Below are positions 57,130 through 64,000 of a DNA stretch of 64,000 nt, piece by piece; the first letter of the stretch is position 1, and each line of letters starts with the position of its first letter. This DNA is from Diogma glabrata (lineage: Eukaryota > Arthropoda > Insecta > Diptera > Cylindrotomidae). Under the pieces are notes generated by a model, which saw nothing but the letters and a program-made list of their open reading frames with translations, made no database searches and had not been told where the DNA came from. The stretch is from positions 1,036,837-1,100,836 of the forward strand of contig OY856187.1 in assembly GCA_963693315.1 (NCBI GenBank), in the 5' to 3' direction. A program made the translations under genes and the position numbers.

Positions 57130-58490
57130 ATGAATAATATCAGGAAAAATGCCTTTTTCAATACTGAGATTAAAGATATAGGTTAAAACATCAACAATAC
57201 AAAATATAATATTTTTTAGAAGGACGCCACTTAAATTATCATAACCAGAACTGTTTGTGTTTTTTAAACTAAGTATTATTTTAAGAACTTCTGAAGCAGA
57301 AATTGGGTCAAAAAACAAACTGCATGGCTCAATTACTCTTTCGTTTGGCATGACATTGTGTGCTGCATTAGCAGTACAAGAGTTTTTTAAATCTGTTCCA
57401 ATAGATGAAAACTAATCATTTAAAACGTTTGAAATTTCCAAAGTGTTTCTGGTAAATGATGTATTACCAGCTCGCAATGGCAAGATCAGTTTTTTTATTG
57501 TTAACTAATTCATTTCCAGTTGGCCATTGCTGCGTTAGATTTTTTTTATTTTTCTCAAATTTATTAAAGTAAAATATGTTTTTAGTATTAGCTCCGAAGA
57601 ATGATTACTTTTAGAACTGTTTAGAGTTCGCAAAATTGTATTTTAGCGGCCTAGTACTTAAGGTCGTTATGACAACACTTTAACGGATTCAAAATTTGTT
57701 TTCATTTTATATTATAATTATTTTCAAATTATAATCACAATTGCTTTGATAAGTTTTGTTCAAAAATCAAATTTTTAGGTACGCAAGAATACAAATTAAG
57801 CAATAAATTAGAAAAAAAAAATCCTAAGAGCTAATACAAAAAAACTTTGTATGCAACACGTACGCAAATGGCAGACTCATCTTCATATTACATATTACTT
57901 TAGCAGACTCATCTTCATATTACAGACTCGGCTGGCGCCTCGTCCGGAAACATTACGATTCGTCCGCTAAAACCATATTTTGCGTACTTGTTACATAAAC
58001 TACTATTTTCGTATCACTAATAATCTTATTGGTAATTTTTATATACTTTTTAACGTACAATTTAAATTATTCATTTTCGGGATGTTTTTTTAAAGATCTG
58101 ACAAGTTTACTTTTTTTATTAACAATTTTGAGCAATCGATTACTCATCCAGGGTTTTAATTTTCTAATTTTGTTTACTTTAACTATGGCAGTATTATTTT
58201 AAAGATGATTCTCTAAAATATCAGAAAAATTATCAAAAGCAATGTTTGGATCTGTTTGGCTATAGACATCTTCCCAGTTCTCGCTCAATAATTGAGATTT
58301 TAAATTATCATAGTTAAATTTAGTAAAGCTCTGGCTCTTGGGGACATTATTACCAATTGAAATTAGTTTATTACAGACAATACTACATTTAACAAAAGAA
58401 TGATCAGTGATTACACTGTCCAAAACTGCCGTGCCAACGTTTATACGTGTCAACGTTGCTATTGCTTATTACGGTAGTCATAATTTGAAA
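57130..58490 (-). pseudogene. Second-family non-LTR fragment: EN end, linker and RT start
   Basis: Minus-strand pieces in order: 58453-58199 (TDHSFVKCSIV, the end of an APE endonuclease), 58195-58020 (linker with KPWMSNRLLKIVNKK), an inserted repeat (57580-58006), then 57420-57140 (EPCSLFFDPISASEVLKIIL, TNSSGYDNLS, DVLTYIFNLSIEKGIFP). The last block matches the start of the RT frame at 21957, so it is the same family. It breaks off near 57140, before any catalytic RT motif. Confidence 0.7.
57580..58006. mobile_element. Dispersed repeat inserted in the non-LTR fragment
   Basis: Inverted copy of 44345-44733. Same ends (GTATTAGCTC on the left, ATAGTAG region on the right). A duplicated CAGACTCATCTTCATATTAC block at 57879 and 57904 makes it slightly longer. 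Confidence 0.65.
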
Positions 58491-59620
58491 CGTCTACTGA
58501 GAGAAAAACATTTTTGTTTGTTTGTATGAAGCTGGGAAACGTTTGTATTAAAGTTTCAGGAACATAGCTGAATTGTTTTTGTTCTAATTATTGTATTAAA
58601 ACTTAATGATTTTCTTTAAACGTTTGACAAAATAGTATTAAGTCGACATTATGCGTACAACATGAAAACAAAGTTTCATATTTATATTATGTTTGGGTCG
58701 ACACTGTCTTTTGTGTCTATACCGACGCTTCGCCACTGGTCAAATGTACGTAACAACTACATCACATATATATGACGTTCGTGTGATGTCATATTTATGA
58801 CTTGTGTTCACAGGGTAGCTATAATGAGCTGCTGTACGGTATGTTTTTCATACCCTTTTACTTTATTAATTACGGAAACAGGGTTATATGTTTGTCCCTG
58901 TATAATCCACGTGCCAAATTATAAAAATACATAAGTAATTCTATAGCTAACATGACGTTAGCTTATACCCATTAATTAAAACATTATATTGTTAACAAAC
59001 TATGGTTATGATTAAATAAAATTTTTCTTAATTACCAAAAAGCTTATTTTTATTTATTCAAAGCGTTTGAGTTTTGATCCTTTTGTATAAACAAAAGGAA
59101 AATTAAAATTTACCAACCGGAACCGTAAATTAACCATTATCTACTTTTGTTTTTATTTGCCTTTGCAAAAGTTTTAGAGCGTAAATTTTGACACTCTAAT
59201 TGTTATCAAAACAAATATTATGATGATCATGGTATTTTAATGATAGAACGAAAATGTCGACTCATAAATTATGTAATACGAAAATACCTTGAGTAAAATA
59301 TAATTTTGGGTATCATTTTGTTGTTTATTTTATGATTCATTCATTCATTTTATGATTCAATCATTCACGCATTCATTTTAATAATTTTTTTTGTTGAAAC
59401 TTAGCAAGTATTATAATAATTTTCACTAATAAATTCAAATAAAATCGCCAATTTCCAGTTAACTAATAGTTTTTATTTACTATATACGTATTTCGAGTAT
59501 ATATCAAAACTACCTCGGGCCGTTTGAAAATGTTAAGTCTGGTCCAAACCCCAAAAGCTATGGCGCGGGCTTGGCCTAAGTCTGGCCCCTTAGCCTTTTC
59601 TTACCCGGGATGTGAATTCA
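58491..59620. other. No gene recognised
   Basis: AT-rich sequence. A small inverted pair, ACATCACA/TGTGATGT, lies near 58761-58790. No ORF with a domain. Confidence 0.4.
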
Positions 59621-59629
59621 TAGAATGGA

Positions 59630-59840
59630 GAATACTTCTATTCTAATTAAAATCCTAAGTCACGATTGTATAGTCATTACTTATACTGATACATTACATT
59701 ACATTAAATCAATTTGAAATCAATGACTGACTTTTGGTCAATTGTAATCCTATATGTATTCATATTAGACTACATTAAGGGAATTTAAATTTACTGAGGA
59801 TTTTTGAGACCAATTAAACTCAAGTAAGTAAAGAAAGTAT
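59630..59840. repeat. Dispersed repeat upstream of non-LTR copy D
   Basis: Same family as 9590-9800 (CCTAAGTCACGATTGTATAG, GAAATCAATGACTGAC and the final AATTAAACTCAAGTAAG block). Confidence 0.55.
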
Positions 59841-60049
59841 TTAGACTAAATGTAGAGGTTTTCTAGCAAATGGACTAACAGGAACAGTTAGTTTGGTAAT
59901 ATCAGGATGTGTAAAAATGGAGAGGTTTCTCAGAAGTTTTATGGAATAATAGGTCTAATGGGGGGGAAAATATTAGGTCGTGTCATATTAAATGTCATTT
60001 TATCACAAAAATTGTAATTATTGAAAAGAAGCATTTATACTCCAAACCG

Positions 60050-60930
60050 ACAATTCTCCAAATCGACCGACGATGTTGACAATAGTGGAAAACTGGCAGA
60101 AATTTTTGCCGCGTCTCAGGGCCTATTCCAAATTGTTAAAAGCCCAACTTTCACTCCCCGTAATGGCGGTGATAATAGTTTTCTTTTAGATCTCTATCTT
60201 ACACAATGCCAGATATTACGAGTGTCGATGTCGCGAAAGGTAGTATTGGAAATTCTGATCATTATTTAATCTCATCAGTTATCAAAACTGATTTACTTAA
60301 AACTACAGCTCCCAAACCCCGTAAAATATTTCACCACTCAAAAATGGATAAGAGTGGTCTTCAAAATTTTTTTCATGATTTCCCTTTTGACCGTCATTGT
60401 TTTTACACTGACAATGTAAATGTTTCTGCTCAAAACTTTACAGAAACCATCCAATTTTCTTTGCTCCTTCCTCCATAGTAAAACCCAAACAAAAATACTT
60501 GTATTCGAAAGCTGCCAAAACGGCACTTAGAAACAAACGTAGATCATTTAATATTTGGATTCATAACAAAACTTCCACTAATCGATCCCAATATCTAAAG
60601 GCCAACAAAATATCTAACCAGATTATCTCAAACGAAAAGTCTGAAATTGACAGAGCGAAAGCCTCAAAACTTACGTCTATGTCTGTTTCTGACAAGAGTT
60701 TCTACAGTGCCATTAATTCTTTAAATTCTGGTACAAAATTTTCTATTCCCCTTATTATTGATGGTGATTTAATCGTCAATGATCCCGCAAGAAAAGCTAA
60801 CTTGTTCGCTGAACGCTTTGCTCTGAACTCCACTGTTTTGGAAACTCCTAAAGAAATACCCCAAATCCAGTCTTCAGGAGTTAATATGAATGAACTTCAT
60901 TTCAAACCCAAAATAGTCGCTAAACTTTAA
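60050..60930 (+). pseudogene. Endonuclease C-terminus and linker of copy D
   Basis: Reads DDVDNSGKLAEIFAASQG, FLLDLYLT, NSDHYLISSV, then the linker with ALRNKRRSFNIWIH and DKSFYSAINSLN. A 1-bp shift near 60200, a shift near 60465 and a TAA at 60928-60930 break it. The catalytic N-terminal half of the endonuclease is missing. Confidence 0.8.
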
Positions 60931-62436
60931 AAGGGGTTAAACATCAACAAAGCCTCAGGAATGGACAATATTCCACCCATTATTTTAAAAACCTTTTCCA
61001 AAGAACTTGCACCAACTTTAACTAAAATATTCTTCCCATCCTACAAATCTGGTATATTTCTCTCGCGCTGGAAGTTGGCAACTGTCCAGGCCGTCCCCAA
61101 AAAGGGACCAAAATCCGATATCTCAAATTATAGGCCAATAGCTTTACTATCGGTCCTATCCAAAGTCTACGAGCATTATATTAATACACATATTTCAAAA
61201 TTTCTGGAAGAAAATCATTTAATAGCCGACAGCCAATACGGTTTTCGAAACAAAAGATCAATTACCGATCTATTAAACTATGTAGCGCATTGTTGAAACA
61301 GCATACTTAACAAAGGTGGTGAAACATACGTTATCGCTTTAGACATCTCCAAGGCATTCGATCGAGTCTGGCATGCCAACTTAATCAACAAGCTCATTGC
61401 GTACGGTTTTCATCCCAATGTTGTGAAGCTGATTCCAAATTTTCTATATCAACCGATACATTTCGGTAACCTTAGACGGATTTTCTTCTGAGTCTAAACT
61501 AATCAACGCTGGTGTACCCCAAGGCTCAGTATTGTCCCCAACCCTATTTTTGATTTATATCAACGAATTGTTGAAAATCACCAGCAACCCAATAAATAGT
61601 TTTGCAGATGATAGTACTCTGCACAAGTCGTTCGAGCCCCTTCCTTCAAAAGGTAAAATGCACAAACGAATTAATCCTGCCCGGAGAGACGCTGCCATAA
61701 ACGTGAACAAAGACCTGAATAAAGTCGCCGACTGGGGTGACCAAAACCTTGTCGATTTCAACTCTACCAAAACACAGCTGTTGATTGTTTCCAGATTAAA
61801 GACCGAGTTCCCCAAAGATATTTTATTTAGTTTGTGTGATGAACCAATAGGTGAATGTAAAAACATTTGTTTATTGGGTGTCACAGTTTCAAATGACCTA
61901 CTCTGGAACGATCATGTAATGGCGATGGCAAAAAGCGCGTCTAAAAAACTCGGCCTCCTAAATAGATGCAAAAAATTTTTCACTCCATACCAATTGCTCC
62001 ATGTTTATAAGTCCTATATTCGTCCCTGTGTGGAGTACTGCTGTCAAGTTTGGGGTGCTGCCTCTGTTTCCATCTTGGCCCTCTTGGACTCTGTTCAAAA
62101 GCGAGCTATACGAATTGTGGGTGATCGAACTTTGACATCAAAACTTGATTCCCTACAACATCGTCGCACTGTTGCTGACCTCGTTGTTTTTTACAAATTT
62201 CGTCATCAGCATTGCTCAGATGAAATCAGCGGCATCATGCCTCAAACTTATTCTTACCCCCGTTCCACTCGGCAATCGGCTGCCGCAACCGGTGAAACGG
62301 TAAAGATCCCGCGCTGTAATACTGGCAGATCGCAGAGAGACTTCTTTGTCCGAACTGAATACAAATGGAATAGTTTGCCGGAATTAGTCTCAGGTGGCTT
62401 CAACCCACAGATGTTTAAAAAAAGCGTTAATCTACG
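60050..62436 (+). mobile_element. Jockey-like non-LTR retrotransposon, copy D (both ends truncated)
   Basis: Starts mid-endonuclease at an AATTCTCCAAATCGACC block and ends at GCGTTAATCTACGC, about 100 bp before the family 3' end and without poly-A. The lack of a tail means the 3' side was lost after insertion. A repeat with TGTAATTATTGA lies on both sides (60016 and 62660). Confidence 0.8.
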
Positions 62437-62500
62437 CTGCAAATTCCTGGGTGAATCTTATTACTTTTATTTATTATCCTTACACTTTTTTCAGATGTAA
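60931..62500 (+). pseudogene. Reverse transcriptase of copy D
   Basis: Pieces: 60961-61296 (SNYRPIALLSVLSKVYEH, QYGFRNKRSI), a TGA at 61294-61296, then ALDISKAFDRVWH to about 61440, a 1-bp shift near 61445, and 61532-62436 (NSFADDSTL catalytic motif, VFYKFRHQHCSDEI and the NPQMFKKSV block). The true element reading ends at about 62436; the last 20 codons are flanking sequence. Confidence 0.85.
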
Positions 62501-62990
62501 TATATAGTAACAGTTAGATTGAGATATAAGTGTAATAGTAACATAGGTAATATGACTGGGGTATATCTAACATATAACAGGGTCATGAGAGAGATATATC
62601 ATGTACTAGATTGAGATATATCATGTACTGTTAGATTAAATGTCGTTTTTTGGCAATAATTGTAATTATTGAGAAGAAGAATTTTCGCTAAATGGAAAAG
62701 TTTGCTGCTGTAGTTTCCTGGACTAATAGAAAATATTAATTATTGGTAGATAGTGTCTTTTAATTAGACAAGTTGAAATTGTTAAACGCTAAATGGAGAG
62801 GTTTTTGAAAAGTTTGCTGAGAGAATTCTTGTTTGGCTTTATTTCATTTCATTACGTGTTATTATGTTAATTTAAGATCAGTCATAATTTACATACAACG
62901 CATTGATGTTTCGTGGTAGTTTTGTAATATAATTCTCCCATAATGAAGGGATCATTTTTCGTTGAAGTGTAATTTTTTGTTTTTGATTTA
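62440..62990. other. No gene recognised
   Basis: AT-rich sequence with a doubled GAGATATATCATGTACT block near 62588-62630. Part of it (62636-62700) resembles 59985-60045 on the other side of copy D. Confidence 0.4.
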
Positions 62991-62992
62991 AG

Positions 62993-63035
62993 GGTGTGAA
63001 AACCTCGCGTACTCCAGTCTCTGATATTGACCTAC
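62993..63035 (+). mobile_element. Leader scrap of the Jockey-like family
   Basis: GGGTGTGAAAACCTCGCGTA continuing CTCCAGTCTCTGATATTG matches the family leader at 34040-34085. It is cut at 63036 by the element on the right. Confidence 0.55.
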
Positions 63036-64000
63036 GAGTTTTTTTTTATTGGAGTGCCTTGAGACTTACAGTTCAAGTAGCACTGCGACCTGAAGGTCTA
63101 TTCTGCTATCCCTGATTGTGTTATTAGTCAGTCGTCGCCTGTACCGTTACTGGTTGTATTCTGTCATCCAAGTTGAGACTTTTAATAAAATTAGTTAGCT
63201 CAATTGGAGTACCGTTTTGTGGGAATGGAAGTGTTAGTCTTCTATGACCAAGTTGGTTGTATCTGTGCCAAGAGAGTTCAGGACAGCTGCAGATGACGTG
63301 TTCCATCGTTTCCACGTCCGAGTAGCAGAATCTACACCTGTCGGAAACAACAAGGCACATTTTGTTAAGATGGTGGTTTAATGGACCATGTCCACTAACG
63401 CATCACTTTAAAATTCTTAGAGACTCTCTGTTTAAGTCGATTGTTTTTAAGGGTGAAACAGGGAGGCTACCTAGAAACTTCTTGGAGTGTAATAGTCCCT
63501 CTCTGCTTCTCCATAACTTAGCATTTTGTTCCTGTTCCCATGTTTGGATTGTGCTTTTGAGCGAACTCTTAGCCATTCCGAAGAATGGTTCATGTTCAAA
63601 AAACTTTTTATTGGCACCTTGCTTTGCTAAAGCGTCAGCGATAGCATTTCCTTGTATTCCTGTCTGGCTAGGTGCCCACACAAGTGTTTCTATATTATTG
63701 CAAGAGATTTTTAATAGATTTTGTTAGCATTCCCATACCAGTTTTGAATCAAAGCGCGTAGATTTTAGTGCCAAGAGTGCTGCTTGGCTGTCAGAGATAA
63801 TATATATTTCAATATTTTGGTATTTTCTTTCAGCACATAGCAAAGCGCAACTGCTTATGGCGAAAATTTCGGCTTGAAATATGGTTGTTGTGGTGCCTAA
63901 GGCAACCGTTTGTTTTGTTTAGGACCGAACACTCCTGCTCCCGTGCCCATATTGGTTCGAGAACCATGTGTGTACCAGATGCTGGCGTTATGTGGTAGTG
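63036..64000 (-). mobile_element. Third non-LTR type, RNase H end, runs off the window
   Basis: The minus-strand 3' part of a non-LTR element that encodes RNase H and a C-terminal zinc knuckle, features of the R1/I/LOA-like groups and not of the Jockey-like family here. Its 3' untranslated region is about 63036-63120. The 5' portion lies beyond 64000. Confidence 0.75.
63121..64000 (-). pseudogene. RNase H domain and zinc knuckle of a non-LTR element
   Basis: Minus strand: GAGVFG near 63930, a frameshift near 63905, then FQAEIFAISSCALL (catalytic Glu), IISDSQAALLALKS (catalytic Asp), a stop at 63724-63726, WAPSQTGIQGNAIADALAK (63681-63625, final catalytic His/Asp region), linker, a stop near 63402, SGHGPLNHHLNKM, and CRFCYSDVETMEHVICSC (zinc knuckle). 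RNase H removes the RNA strand during copying. The order of motifs is complete but the frame is broken at least three times. Confidence 0.8.

Overview
The window looks like AT-rich, repeat-dense intergenic or heterochromatic DNA of an arthropod, most likely an insect. The evidence is the transposon mix: a gypsy/errantivirus-type LTR element with an env remnant, Penelope-like elements, APE-type Jockey/CR1-like non-LTR elements, a hAT element of the GTF2IRD2-like class, foldback elements, and a repeat-encoded protein family I know from arthropods. I see no intact host gene. The only host-derived piece is a broken, rearranged ribulose-phosphate 3-epimerase fragment. All coding regions belong to mobile elements and nearly all carry frameshifts, stops or deletions.

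Layout. 1-3000: no gene, dispersed repeats. 3008-7888: two Penelope-like copies joined head to head and flanked by a 12-bp target duplication; each carries a hammerhead-like motif 3' of its ORF. 7.9-9.8 kb: simple repeats, a SINE-like tRNA-derived copy and a long hairpin. 9.8-14.1 kb: two truncated copies (A plus, B minus) of one Jockey-like non-LTR family, joined tail to tail. 14.1-26.45 kb: an errantivirus inserted into a long (TA)n tract. It has LTRs, a primer site, 112-bp leader repeats, a deleted gag, protease, integrase and env, but no reverse transcriptase. Its 3' LTR is split by a 5.5-kb insert holding a foldback element, a 12-bp minisatellite, a second non-LTR RT copy and the epimerase fragment. 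26.45-28.5 kb: a DNA transposon remnant with an unclassified ORF. 29.25-32.09 kb: an LTR element with near-identical 677-bp LTRs and a scrambled, partly inverted interior.

32-37 kb: fragments, tandem repeats and a 5'/3'-end-only derivative of the Jockey-like family (34.03-34.66 kb). 37.1-40.3 kb: copy C of that family (minus). 40.3-44 kb: no gene, a degenerate repeat block. 44.1-46.9 kb: a second Penelope-like family, reduced to its GIY-YIG end between inverted arms. 47-50.3 kb: SINE-like copy and a solitary hammerhead-like motif. 50.34-52.26 kb: a hAT transposon with an 8-bp target duplication. 52.3-56.8 kb: a MITE-like fragment, a perfect 68-bp palindrome and nested palindromic elements. 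57.1-58.5 kb: a second-family non-LTR fragment interrupted by a dispersed repeat. 60.05-62.44 kb: copy D of the Jockey-like family. 63.04-64 kb: the RNase H end of a third non-LTR type, running off the window.

The elements form nested layers rather than a cooperating gene set. The most interesting signals are the ribozyme-like motifs of the Penelope-like elements, the scrambled LTR element between nearly identical LTRs, and the end-only non-LTR derivative. Coordinates of element edges were read by eye and may be off by a few bases unless a target duplication or LTR comparison fixes them.
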